Assembly (NCBI GenBank): GCA_037176885.1
Contig: JAWWNJ010000025.1
Location: 1,612,001-1,676,000 of the forward strand
DNA length: 64,000 bases
DNA from: Favolaschia claudopus
Lineage: Eukaryota; Basidiomycota; Agaricomycetes; Agaricales; Mycenaceae
Reading direction: 5' to 3'
Shown: positions 12,477-22,928 of the stretch, in pieces
Layout: every line of letters starts with the position of its first letter
Position numbering within the stretch: the first letter of the stretch is position 1
Notes under the pieces: generated by a model
Databases searched by the model: none
Told to the model about the DNA's origin: nothing
The model's input: the letters and a program-made list of their open reading frames with translations, nothing else
Position numbers and translations under genes: made by a program

Positions 12477-12975
12477 GTCACACAAGTAACGCGATTTGTC
12501 GTTACGTCGCTCGTCGCGGAGGCCACACTTTTTATATTCATTTTTGCAAGTAAGTATCATTGTATGGAATACAGTATCGAGGAAGGCGACAGACATCGGC
12601 TTCCATGTATCATCACCAGGCAAATAATTACGACTCGAAACTTGGCGAATTCAAACAAGTCGGTTTGAGTCACAGAAATTCGGTTGGCGAGGGTGTCTCC
12701 TGGACTCTCTGGCAGACGCTGCTGAAACTTCGAACTAAGTTAAACGAGTTGACGACGCTGGATTTCCGATGTTCGCAGCGTACAGTATCCGTGCGGGTGC
12801 AGTGAGTTCTGGAAGCAATGACGAGAGTTGTCATGTGGGATGTAAACACGGCGTCAACAGGAAATTGATCTCCCCCCCACTTTCTTCTTTCGTCGTCGTC
12901 CATCACAGCGAGCTCACTCACGACCTCGCCGTCTCAAGCTCGCCTCAAGGCACCTAATACAAAATAATTACTACC
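12477..12975. promoter_or_regulatory. shared divergent promoter of BCP1 and FZO1
   Basis: 499 bp between two opposite start codons (BCP1 at 12476, FZO1 at 12976). It must carry both promoters and both 5' UTRs. Short frames cross it on both strands without any recognisable product. I see no clear TATA box or binding site that I would name. Confidence 0.5.
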
Positions 12976-15521
12976 ATGTCCGACACCATCGTGTCTACAG
13001 GGCCTGTCGCCAAGGCCGACGACGTCCAGGACCAATACAACCACCACAAGGACCGGTATGTCGACCGCCACCGTCCAGAGCAACGCTGACCCCAGCTACA
13101 GTCTTGTGGATGCCATAGACTCGACAAAATCTATCCTCAACGACCTTCGCGTCTTCAACAAGGACGACTGGGTCGTTCGCTACCCCCAACTCCGACCTGA
13201 CCCGGCCGCCCCAGACAGCCTCCACCGTTCGCTGTCCTTTGCCGACGACCCTGCTTCACAGACGTCGGTCAAGTTTGGCCTCACGCGTTCCGTCACTCTC
13301 GCCTCTCTAGATGCCGCGAAGGAGACCGAGCCCTCCACCACCCCGAATCCCCCCCCGCTTCTTCCGATTTCCACGTCCTTCGTCTCGACCTCAAGCTCGG
13401 TAGCTCATCGTCTGCCAGCTCCGCCGCATCCCTCGTCTCTCAGCTCGAAAAATCGTCCATTGCTCATCTCTTGGACGAGCGACTGGCCGCCTCTGTTGCA
13501 CACATTGATAAGCTCCGTCTCCGGGTTCAGGACACTTCCTCGAAGGTCCTCGTCACCGGCGACCTCAATGCCGGCAAGTCTACCCTCGTCAACGCCCTTC
13601 TTCGCCGCGAGATCATGCCCGTCGACCAGCAGCCGTGCACCACCGCCTTCTGCGAGGTTCACGATGCTACTGAAAACAATGGCGTCGAAGCCGTGCACAT
13701 TCTCAAGGATGCTGCGGCTTACAACCCGTTGGACGAGTCTACCTACACCGCAGCTGCCATCGAGGACCTGGAGGAGATTGTCGCCGAGTACGAGGCCAAG
13801 GGCTCTGAGCATCTGCTCAAGGTCTATCTGGCTGGCAAGGACCAGACTTCTCTGTTGTCCAACGGCACCGTCAACATCTCCCTCATCGATGCCCCTGGTC
13901 TTAACCGCGACTCTCTAAGACCACCGCTCTCTTCGCACGCCAGGAGGAGATCGACGTGGTCGTCTTTGTCGTCTCTGCCGAGAACCACTTCACTCTCTCG
14001 GCAAAGGAGTTCTTATGGACCGCCAGCAATGAAAAAGCGTATCTCTTCATCGTCGTCAACAAGTACGACCAGATCCGCAACAAGGACAAGTGTCGCCGCG
14101 TTGTTCTCGAGCAAATCAAGGGTCTTAGCCCTCGCACATACGAGGACGCCAGCGACTTGGTACACTTTGTCGACTCGGCTTCGGCTTCCAACGACGATGC
14201 CGAGAACAATGGCTTTGAGGAAATGGAGGCCGCCCTTGCGCTCCTTCGTCCTCACCAAGCGCTCCAAGTCCAAGCTCAGCCCGTAGAAACTTTCCTCCTC
14301 AATCTGCTCAGCGACGTCGAGCTTCTCGCCTCTGCCAACAAACTGGTCGCCGAGGCAGAGCTTGCCCAGGCCCGCGCCGAGCTGGCCGAGGCCAAGCCCG
14401 TCCTCGAAAAAGATGCGGTCTGGCCGGGACAAGCTCGAGGAGGGTCTCGAGGGCAATCGAGGAAGACGGCGTTGGAGAGGCCAGTGCCAAAGCCAAGAAA
14501 GTTCTCGGGAGATGCTCTGGACCAAGTCGGCAGCGGCAAACCCTTCGGCAACCTCCAGCTCCCGTCCTATCCCGGATTGTTGGCCGTTTGGGACTACGCC
14601 CGGGACGTCCGCCGCACCCTCCTCGATTCGCTCGACCTGTCGGTGAAGTTGGCCGAGGATGAGGCGCGAGGGATCACGTCCTCTGGCGTTGCTCGCATCA
14701 AAGACCTCGGCGAGGAGCACCTCCCCGCCGGTGTCGAGCGCAGCCGCCGCATCTTCATGCCCGAGGCCATGTTCTCCGCTGTCCGCCGTGGCAAGGGTGT
14801 CGCAGGCGGCAAGGGCGCGCTGAAGACCCGCAACGGAGGGAACGCTATCGTCGTTGCCGGTGGTGCGCTTGGGCTCGGTATCGGACTCGCTTCCCGCCCT
14901 GATATGCAGGAAACGACTTTCCTCGACCTCTTCGACGTCAACCACCAGCTCTGGGTGCACTTGGGCGATGGCAAGGAGTCTTCCAAGTCCAGCTCGGAGG
15001 CTGACGCGATCCCCGGCGCGCTCACCGTCGTTGGTGCCGGTGTTGGGGCTCTGACCATGGTTGGCGGACAGGCTATTGGCGTTCGCGGGGTCGTTGAAGG
15101 TATCGTCCGGGTTAGTGATTTCTTTGGGAACGAGACCGCACGCAAGTGGGCACTGCCTGTCGTCGGAGCAGTCACTATCGGCGCTGTCGTCTACGTGGTG
15201 CTCGAGCTGCCGAGTTCGATCCCGCGCACGGTCGGCCGGCGGATCAAGGCGTCTGTCGAGGCATCGGAGGATGACGAGAAACAATGGGAGTCGCAGCATG
15301 TCGTGCGGATTGGTCGGGAAACGCGTAAAGTTCTGCGGCTCGCGTCGTGGGATTTGCGGGAACGTTTCCGCGGTGCGATGGAGGAGCGAGGCAAGGAGGT
15401 CAAGAATGCAGAGGAGGGCGAGAAGCGGGCGTTGAAGGCGCAAGAATGGTTTGGCAGTGTCGGAGACCGCGTCGGCGAGGTTCGCGGAAAGGCACGGCTA
15501 GGCGAAGAATCGGCCATTTGA
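12976..15521 (+). CDS. FZO1: mitofusin Fzo1 (outer-membrane fusion GTPase), reading frame interrupted by about seven single-base indels
   Basis: Dynamin-family GTPase that fuses mitochondrial outer membranes. Start MSDTIVSTGPVAK at 12976; 40-nt intron at 13056-13095. GTPase motifs: G1 GDLNAGKST (13559), G3 DAPG (about 13890), G4 NKYD (about 14060). The C-terminus has paired hydrophobic segments (about 15010-15060 and 15150-15200) and ends at 15521. Following the conserved protein requires frame changes near 13341-13356 (C-rich run, one base short), 13914-13918 (one short), 14231-14236 (one extra), 14280 (one short), 14407-14411 (A run, one extra), 14451-14453 and 14506-14508 (G runs, one extra each). 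Almost all lie in homopolymers. Downstream of 14510 the frame is clean. Sequencing error or a decayed allele are both possible; no intron explains them. Confidence 0.85.
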
Positions 15522-15799
15522 GGGATCCACCATATAGATATAGGACAGCCTCAATCCCAATTGATTCGGTACATATATGCTTTCTGTTCATTTTCTTCCT
15601 AATGACCCCTCCCCACTTCTGATATTGTTTGGATCGCCATTGACGGAGTAGTCCTTCAATACCAACCTCACGTCTTCACGCTCTTTAGTCTGTCTTAAAC
15701 CATGCCTCTAACTACTCGAATCCTCGTAGTTTACGATCTATTGCACCTAGTGTATACAATGATGTACAAAGCTGGATTGAAATGACACTCAGTTTACAG

Positions 15800-17736
15800 C
15801 TACGCGTTGGGGGGTTTCTTGTTGTGAACGCGAGTATGGCGTGTCAGCTGGTCCGCGCGAGCAAAGGACTTGTTGCAGACATCACAGCAATACGGTTTCA
15901 AGCCCGTATGAATTCGCATCTGTGCAAGAATGAGTAATGGAGGCATAAAAAAGAAAGCGCAACATACGTGTTTCGAAAGATTTGACGACTCGGAAAAGGC
16001 TCTATTTCAGAGGTCAGTCGAAAAACAAGCACGGAAAAGGATCACTTGCTTGTCGCAGGAAGGGCATTTGAAGGGCTTGGACCCCGAGTGGGTTCGCTTG
16101 TGGATGGTGAGTGCGCCAGCGATGGCGAATGATTTTCCGCATCCCGGAACGTCGCACGAGTAGGGTTCTAGGAGTCCAGTCATAAGAGCGCCGAAAATTA
16201 GGGTGAAAAGAAGGCTACTGACTCTCTTGAGTATGTCGACGCATGTGCTGCTGCAGAGTGGCGGCCTCGGAAAAGTTTTGGTTACAAACTTTACACGTAA
16301 ACGGTCGGAAGCCAGTGTGGCTCTGAATGAAACGCTGATAAAAATTTTGGGGTAGGAGTAGGAAAAATACGAACCTGCAGATGTCTGCAGAGTTTCTGTT
16401 TGCTGGTAAACCCGTTCTCACCGTGGCGCTGACAGTCGCCCCAGTAGCAGTCGTAAGACGTCTTTCCCGAGCCGACGTGAACGTCGGTGAGATGTTTCGT
16501 GAGCTCGTCGAGTGAGGGGAAGCGCTGTCCACACAGCGACCATTCGCAGCCGTATCCGACAGGGTTAGTGTCTGGGAGCGGCGGGGAGATTTCGGTCGAC
16601 GCCGGTGACAATTCCAGGGCATCTTCGATAGGCAATTTGGTATTAAGAGGACAGTGGCAAGACTCAAAGCCAGGAGTGGTCAATTCCGAAGGCACCGCCG
16701 GGGCTTGAGAAGCAAGCCATCCATGAGCCTGCGGGTAGCGGCAAGGCCCGGCATTTTCAAAATCAGGAGTGGTGGTTTCCGAAGGCACCGCCGGGGCATG
16801 AGAAGGAAGCCATCCGTGAGCTTGGGGGTTGCGGCAAGGAATGGTATTCTCAAATTCAGGAGTGGTGGTTTCCGAAGACACCGCCGGGGAATGAGAAGGA
16901 AGCCATCCATGCGCTTGCGGGTGGCGGCAAGGCCCGATATTCATGCCGAGGTGGTCGTGCAGAAGATGGGAGGAGAGACGACAGAGCATCGAATCGACAT
17001 CTCCCGAGGATGGACCAGGGATCAAGTCGGGCGTTGGGTACACGGTGCAATCTTTCCATAGGCACGCCATCGCAAACGGGTCCGGGTGCGGAGGCACGGG
17101 CGCCGAGAGAGGGTGGCCGAGGTGGACGATGTTGACGTGCTCCGCCAGCTCTGCGAGAGTGGCAAATGGCGCTCCACAGTCACCCCACATGCATGAAAGA
17201 GACGGTGATTGAGAGTCTGCGAACGCACTGCTTGAGGACGGCGATGAGGGTGGGGGCGTCGGGACCGGCGTGATTTCGACGGGTGGCATTGGAACACTGG
17301 TGTCATCAAGCATTGGGATGCCACCCGAAGGAACGCAGTCGAGGGTACTCCCCCCGCCGCAAGAGCAGACGAAAGTCTTTAGAGATGGATCCCAGTTCCA
17401 TGACTCTGGGTTGTTGCGGGGCTCCTCGTAGTACGAGTGGAAGTCGGTGCAGCATTGCAGCTGCGTCGGGAATTAGACGCGCCGTTACAAGTGAAAGATA
17501 CGCACAAATTCATCAAAGCCGTTGCAATCCTGGCAGTTTGAGGCATCCTCGCAGACCAGATCGCAGTGGCTGTCGCGGCAAACGGCGTCCTCGTCCGAGC
17601 ATGCGACTACAACGCACTGATCTGTGCATTCGGAGGTCAAAGAGGGTACAACATGGCAGTCGGCGCAAGACGGAGCGGCGGATGACTTTGTGCGGTGAGA
17701 GGCCGGAACGGTGAGGACCATATTGGTGTGGTCCAT
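15800..17736 (-). CDS. ZAP1: Zap1-like zinc-responsive C2H2 zinc-finger transcription factor
   Basis: The start [15 protein letters not shown] (17736) is followed by Cys-rich exon 1 ([24 protein letters not shown]). The large exon (about 17459-16375) has two atypical fingers, [20 protein letters not shown] and [13 protein letters not shown], three repeats centred on PQAHGWL, then [10 protein letters not shown] and [15 protein letters not shown]. Later exons give [59 protein letters not shown] and [19 protein letters not shown], ending at 15800. This order of two zinc-sensing W-type fingers, an NPQAH-type motif and a DNA-binding finger array is that of yeast Zap1, which activates zinc-uptake genes when zinc is low. 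Orthology is inferred from architecture. Confidence 0.85.
16648..16940 (-). repeat. three tandem 93-bp repeats in the ZAP1-like gene
   Basis: Three in-frame units with an exact 93-bp period: the segment ggcaagg recurs at 16740, 16833 and 16926. Each unit encodes 31 residues with the pattern PCR(H/N/Y)PQAHGWL(P/A)S followed by AV.SE.TTP.FE. The last unit is the most diverged (WLASQ). The PQAH motif resembles the single Cys/His motif between the regulatory fingers of yeast Zap1, so extra copies may add potential metal ligands. Confidence 0.9.
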
Positions 17737-18508
17737 GATAGAGAGAGAGAAAGAGATAACTCGAAACTTTTGTGACCCAATTGTGACCACCAAGCCAATC
17801 ACGCGTCACAACCTGGAGGGTCCTCGTCTTCGATCATCTTGAACCCTCGCGGTCGACATCATCATGTCCATTCTCAGACTCTCGTTTTATGTCAAGCTTC
17901 ACTAGCTCAGCGTCCGAAGCGCGACTGCCTTGTGAGACTGTAAGACTTCAGAGAAAAATCAATAATACCTCAGGGAGAAAAGTATCCTTGTGCTCTTTGT
18001 GGTGATCAAAAACTTGATACTGTGCCCATATGAGGGCTCTTCCGAGTCAATAATAAAATCCCCAAACCTCTCCGGATCTGTAGTCGATGAGCATAGAATT
18101 TTTTGCCTGACATCAGACTTGCAGACTTACGAGCGGCTCATGTCAGCGATTCTCAATCCATCTATGTTACATATTAGTTTGTTCTACCCTCCGTCCGAAA
18201 TCGACACGAAATTACTCGAGTGAGGGCAGATTGAGGCGAAGACTACCTGCCCAATATCATGCTCTTGCGAAACCCGACGGATACAACAAAGTTAGTACAC
18301 TTCCGAATTAGGAAAGTGACGTTGGAGGTAACTTACAAAGGGACACATTGCGGGCCTTACTAAACAGCCTTGAACCCAGTTCTAGTTAGCGGTGTATGAC
18401 TTTTCCGACGGTGCGGCTGGGGAAACACGGCGCCTGATATCAGGACCAACCGATTAATCGATAAGTAACTTGATTTAAAAAGATGTGTACATGAAAACGG
18501 CAAATAAA
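17737..18508. other. intergenic region upstream of the ZAP1-like gene, no gene seen
   Basis: About 770 bp between ZAP1 and the tRNA gene. It should include the ZAP1 promoter. A 77-codon plus-strand frame (17990-18223) has no recognisable features. No repeats or transposon ends are apparent. Confidence 0.4.
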
Positions 18509-18596
18509 AACCGTTGATGGGACTCGAACCCACAGCCTTTGCCTGTGGTAGTTTCCAAATTAGGAAAGCAATGCACTACCTTTGTGCTACAACGGC
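18509..18596 (-). tRNA. tRNA-Arg (anticodon CCU) with a 16-nt intron
   Basis: Read on the minus strand. The acceptor stem GCCGTTG (from 18596) pairs with CAACGGT (18516-18510), the discriminator is T, and a T run (18510-18506) gives a Pol III terminator. D stem GCAC/GTGC; anticodon stem TTGCT/GGCAA; T arm GTGGG-TTCGAGT-CCCAT with a perfect B box GGTTCGAGTCC. The 23-nt anticodon loop is best read as TT-CCT-A, a 16-nt intron, then A, giving anticodon CCU. TTTCC around the anticodon can pair with GGAAA in the intron, the usual pre-tRNA pairing. The isotype depends on the intron position. Confidence 0.8.
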
Positions 18597-19042
18597 CGCT
18601 AGTGGTTTGAAAAGAAAACATCTAAGGACGTATTTTGGCCGAGTTTCCAAAACGGGACGATATTGATGATGTGTGACACATGTGACAGGTTGTCACGTCC
18701 AGCCGGCGACGTGAAGGAACCAGCGCGTCGATGATAACTCTGTCATTCCAGCAACAAACGAGGCTAGGTCATTCACATAACTTGCTTGAAAGACTTAAAG
18801 AGCGCTGGTATGTAACTCCGCTAAAGGATCTGATGCAGCAAACCCATCAATACGGGAAGGAAGGAAGGAACGGGAAAAAGAGCAGAAAAGAGCCATGCGC
18901 AAATTCATCACTCAACGCAACTCTCAAAGTGACAAAAGAACGGCTAGACTTCGCCGCGTGGTCAACGTCCGACTGGTCGTGAGGTGCACTCCTTAAAGAG
19001 CGGGGAGCATAGCGACGGAACGCATTCATCTTCCCTTCTATA
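18597..19042. promoter_or_regulatory. upstream region of the secreted peroxidase gene
   Basis: 446 bp between the tRNA and the peroxidase start. Around 18670-18697 there are three copies of a TGTGAC-type half-site: TGTGACA, TGTGACA and the inverted TTGTCACG. This could be a regulator site. No TATA box or coding signal that I trust. Confidence 0.35.
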
Positions 19043-21249
19043 ATGGCGAAACAGCATCTTCCTCTTCTTTTCTCTTTCTTCGCAAGTACCTACGCATACA
19101 CCTGGCCCTCTCCTCAACTCGATGCCCTGGAAGGAGCTCGTTGGGAGCAACCTCTTCACTTTTTTCTTCGACCATGCAACGCTTTCGACTTTGACCCCAA
19201 CGGGGCAGCCGCGGGTAGGGCTTCAGGACGCTCGAACGCCGCCGATTGGATTCGTACAGTGGGTGTATTCCTGGTCGAGTCCTGCATAAGTATTTGATGT
19301 AGAATGGACCTTGTAGGCATATCACGACATGGCAACATTCAACAAAATCGACCAAACAGGCGGACTGGATGGGTCGATTCGTTTTGCGGAGGAGCAGGCG
19401 CGAGCTGAGGTAATCTTCGAGTACGTTTATATCCCTCCTGTGATTGAAAGAGTCATTTTCAGAACATCGGCGATGGTTTCGCAAACACCTTGTCAAAAAT
19501 TGTGCCCTTTTCAAACCGATACGTTTCCGGTTCGTGCTCGGTCTTCCTCCACTAATCCACATTCGTCGTTAACCTCCGCTGTGTGTTGTTCTCAGTCGCA
19601 GATATAATCGCTCTCGGAGCAGTCATCGCTTTCGAGACCTGGTACGTCTCGTTCTCCTTCATCCACGTCCGCCGCGTCCCCTCACCCTCAAACCTTCTCA
19701 AGCGGTGGTCCCGAAATTACATTTCGGGGCGGACGTGTGGATGCAACGGAACCAAACACTGCCGGTGTCCCTAAACCGGACCAGGAACTCGACTCGCATA
19801 TCGCCTCGTTCGAGAAACAAGGCTTCACTAAGGAGGAGATGATCGGTCTCGTTGCTTGTGGGTATGTGTGCAGTCCGATCTCTCGTACATGATCACAGGC
19901 TCAACATCCCACTCATATTTCCAGCCATTCATTTGGCGGCGTACAGCACGCTTCCTTCCCCGACATTGTCCCTGAGCTGAATGATCCCGAAAACACTCGT
20001 CAGTTCTATTCTGAGGTTTCTTTCTCTCTCGGGGTGTCTGATTCACCTTTTTCTTTTTGCAGAGTCTAGTGCTCATTTCGACACGACACCGGTCAACTTC
20101 GACAACAAGATGTGTGTAGAGAAAATGGTTCTATTCCTGTATAACGTTGATCCTGATTTCCCCCAGTGCTACGGAATACATGTCCGGCACGACACTCAAC
20201 CCATTAGTAGTTGGCCACAACGACACGACAAATTCCGACAAGCGAATCTTCGGCAGCGACGGAAACGTTACCATGCGCGGGTGAGTTCCTGACCCTTCAC
20301 TAGGAATTCCACGCGTACCTAATATCATCGCACAGGTTTGCCGACTCCCTCGACGCCTTCGCATCCACTTGTGCGACCCTCATAGCGCGCATGATCGACA
20401 CGGTCCCCGCCGGTGTCAAGCTTACGGAGGTTTTCACCCCGCTCCCCGTGAAGCCCACCAGCCTCGACCTGATTCTCGTCGGAGACAAAATCCAGTTCTC
20501 CGGACAAGTCAGGGTGCGGCTCCCATTTCCTCACACCTGTCTTGTCATTCACATACTCAATTCATGTGGTGAATTTCAGATCTGGAACGCCACCAGGAAC
20601 ACTTCTCCTCAGGTCCGACTACTTTGGGCCGACCATACCGGCAGCAAGACCAACAACGCGACCCTCCCATTCAACAACGCGGGCGACTCGAGCAACGAAC
20701 GCAACTCATGGGTGGTCTTCAAGTTTGGCACGAACTCCCCTTTCCAGTTCATCACACTCGATGCCGTTGCGGGGATCACCAACATGCGCTTTGCAGTTAA
20801 CGACAAAATCGAGGACCAAGGCGGCCTTGGGTTTCCGGTGCTCGACGACATCTTCTTTTCTTCCACATCGTGTTACACGGGTGACCATGAAAACCCTTCC
20901 GGTGGGAGATTTGATATCGCGGTGAGTACTATACAACTTCGTTCACTTCGGAAACGGATTCCTGACCCTAGAATCCAAGGTACGCAACGGTGCGAATCCA
21001 ACCCGTGTCTACTTGGAGAAAGAAATACGTGACGCCACTGGTCGGACAACCATCCAAGAAATTGACGTTTCTCCTCCGACGACCTCCAGCCCCTCTGGTT
21101 CTCCAGCCTTCAGTATCTGGAGCTACAACCCTGGGAACGATCCCTCAGATCTCTCAGCAGTCTTCACTATTGGTGCGGAAGTCAACGGCGTGAAGGCCAC
21201 TCGGTCTAGTGTACAGCGTGCAGTTACTCAGTTCACGGCATGCGCATGA
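19043..21249 (+). CDS. secreted heme peroxidase (plant/fungal/bacterial peroxidase superfamily)
   Basis: From 19043 the product opens with a signal peptide, MAKQHLPLLFSFFASTYAYT. After an intron, the distal heme motif reads RTAYHDMATF with the Arg and His expected for peroxide cleavage, then IDQTGGLDGSIRFAEE. The proximal region is MIGLVACGHSFGGVQH, with the His ligand in a GHSFG rather than the AHT/AHS setting of lignin-type class II enzymes. Later exons (20391-21249) add a C-terminal beta-rich half with several NxT/S sites and end at 21249 (VTQFTACA). About 10 exons. Catalysis is inferred from the two His motifs; the substrate is unknown. It does not show the Mn-binding or surface-Trp context that I would need to call a ligninolytic enzyme. 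Confidence 0.78.
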
Positions 21250-21270
21250 TTCGACGCAGAATGGAGTTTG

Positions 21271-21348
21271 TGATAATACTAGTCAGTTGGTCGTTGGTTG
21301 GTTTAAATTATGATAGTACTAGTCAGTTGGTCGTTCGTTTGTTGGTTT
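21271..21348. repeat. short imperfect direct repeat in the 3' intergenic region
   Basis: Two copies of about 34-38 bp sharing TACTAGTCAGTTGGTCGTT, at 21277 and 21317, lie between the convergent 3' ends of the peroxidase and alcohol dehydrogenase genes. The downstream part is a GTTG/GTTT slippage-like tract. No coding role. Confidence 0.7.
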
Positions 21349-21461
21349 TAGTCATGACACACAGTCTTTTCTGCATATTCCCGTTCCCAGAGTTAGTGAA
21401 TATCCTCGTCATCAAGGTTCGTTTGTCAATGATACATGATTTCCTCAGTCGATTGACTGAT

Positions 21462-22697
21462 TTATTCGTCCTCTGAGATCTTTACAACCACCTTTCCCTT
21501 CGCATGTTTCGTCATGAGCTTTTCGAACGCCTGCTTGACATCGTCAAACGAAAACACCGAGTCAATGACAGGCTTGACTGCCCCTATCAACGAATGAGTG
21601 CGGATGAATGCTAGAAGATTGAAAGGATCACCTTTCTCAGCCAAATCGCGGACGATTTCGATGTGCGCTTTATCAAAATTGAGGGACGGTGTACTAAGAA
21701 CGAGTCCTCGTTAGCTACTGAATGTAGGATATGAATGCTTGACATACGTATATTTCCGGCCAACGCCACCCAACCACCGAGGGCGTAGAAAACCCTCGAA
21801 TAGTTGTCTGAGTAGCTCCGTCCACTCCTTACGAGAGTGAGGCATTGTGCCACCCCAGAGGTAGGCGCTTCCAGGAGCGAGATAGGCTTCACAATTCAGA
21901 TAGAGAGCAGGATCAGTGAGCCCGGCTGCATCGAAAAGGCCGTGGTATTTGGGGGACGGCGATTTGGCAAGCAACTGCTCTACCAACGGCGCCTCGGTGT
22001 AGTCTAGGAACTGCGCAGGTATGTAGGATGCTCTCCGTCTTTTGTGTACAGACTCACCTCATCCACACCAAGCCCAAGCAGGAAGTCCTTGTTTTTGGCA
22101 CTTGCAGTAGCGACAACTTTGCAGCCCATGGACTTGCAAATTTGTATAGCAGCTATTCCAACACTGCAACTGCCGCCGTTCACGAATACAGTTTGGCCAG
22201 GCTCGATGTGAAGATTATTGGCCAGGGATTGTTGGGCCGTCAGCGTCACGATCGAAAGGCCAGCAGCCTCGACCGCAGATAGGTTGGGTGGTCGAATAGC
22301 GAGCCTGGAGGCCGGGATAACGGCGTATTGAGCTAGGGTACCACCGCTCGGGAAAGCGTTCGTGCCGAAAACCTTGTCCCCAACGTTAAATTCTGTTCCA
22401 TTCGAATCGACGATCACGCCAGACAGCTCCATCCCAATAACGCACGGTCTTCGTGCGATGAAGCTGGGCAGAGTCCGCATTAACTTGTAATCGCTTGAGG
22501 TGCTTTCGTGAGCAAAGAAGCACTTATATGCTTTGTAGACAACCTTACGCAGGATTGAGCGCAACTGCGTGAACCTTGACCAGAACATGGCCTTTAGGGA
22601 GCTTCTTTGGGGTCTGGAGATCCGTTTTCAGCTGGAGAACTTGTGCAGGGTCGCCTTGTTTGACGGCCATCCAGGCGCTGAAAGTTGAGGTGGTCAT
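21462..22697 (-). CDS. zinc-type alcohol dehydrogenase-like oxidoreductase (MDR superfamily, enoyl reductase type)
   Basis: NAD(P)H-dependent oxidoreductase of the medium-chain dehydrogenase/reductase family. Start MTTSTFSAWMAVKQGDPAQV at 22697, then VLVKVHAVALNPA, an intron, and RPCVIGMELSGVIVDSNGTEFNVGDKVFG, the typical GroES-like part. The Rossmann part has GLSIVTLTAQQSLA and GQTVFVNGGSCSVGIAAIQICKSMG. The last exon ends KQAFEKLMTKHAKGKVVVKI at 21462. It lacks the structural-zinc Cys lobe, so it is likely a zinc-independent quinone or enoyl reductase type. Four or five exons. Its substrate cannot be read from sequence. Confidence 0.85.
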
Positions 22698-22928
22698 GAT
22701 GGATGGTTGCAAAGAATGAACGACACGTCAGCTAGCCCTTCGCTGGATGGGTGGAAGACGAGCAGTTGATGCGAGTTGCGTGTACATGGGAGACCTAGTT
22801 CGAGATCTCGAGACGCGCAGGCTGCTCTGGATTGCGTAACGATAAGATAAGATAACCGAGGATCTCAGAAAATATTGATGTGTGTATAATTTGTTCAAGG
22901 TAAGTAAGTACAGGATTTCAACACATAG

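Noticed and set aside
14013..15443. 476-codon open frame on the minus strand opposite FZO1
   Set aside because: It mirrors the GC-rich, strongly biased codon use of the plus-strand mitofusin. It has no start context, domain or intron structure, and the plus strand matches a known protein throughout.
17990..18223. 77-codon plus-strand frame upstream of the tRNA
   Set aside because: No recognisable domain, promoter context or splice partners; could be chance.
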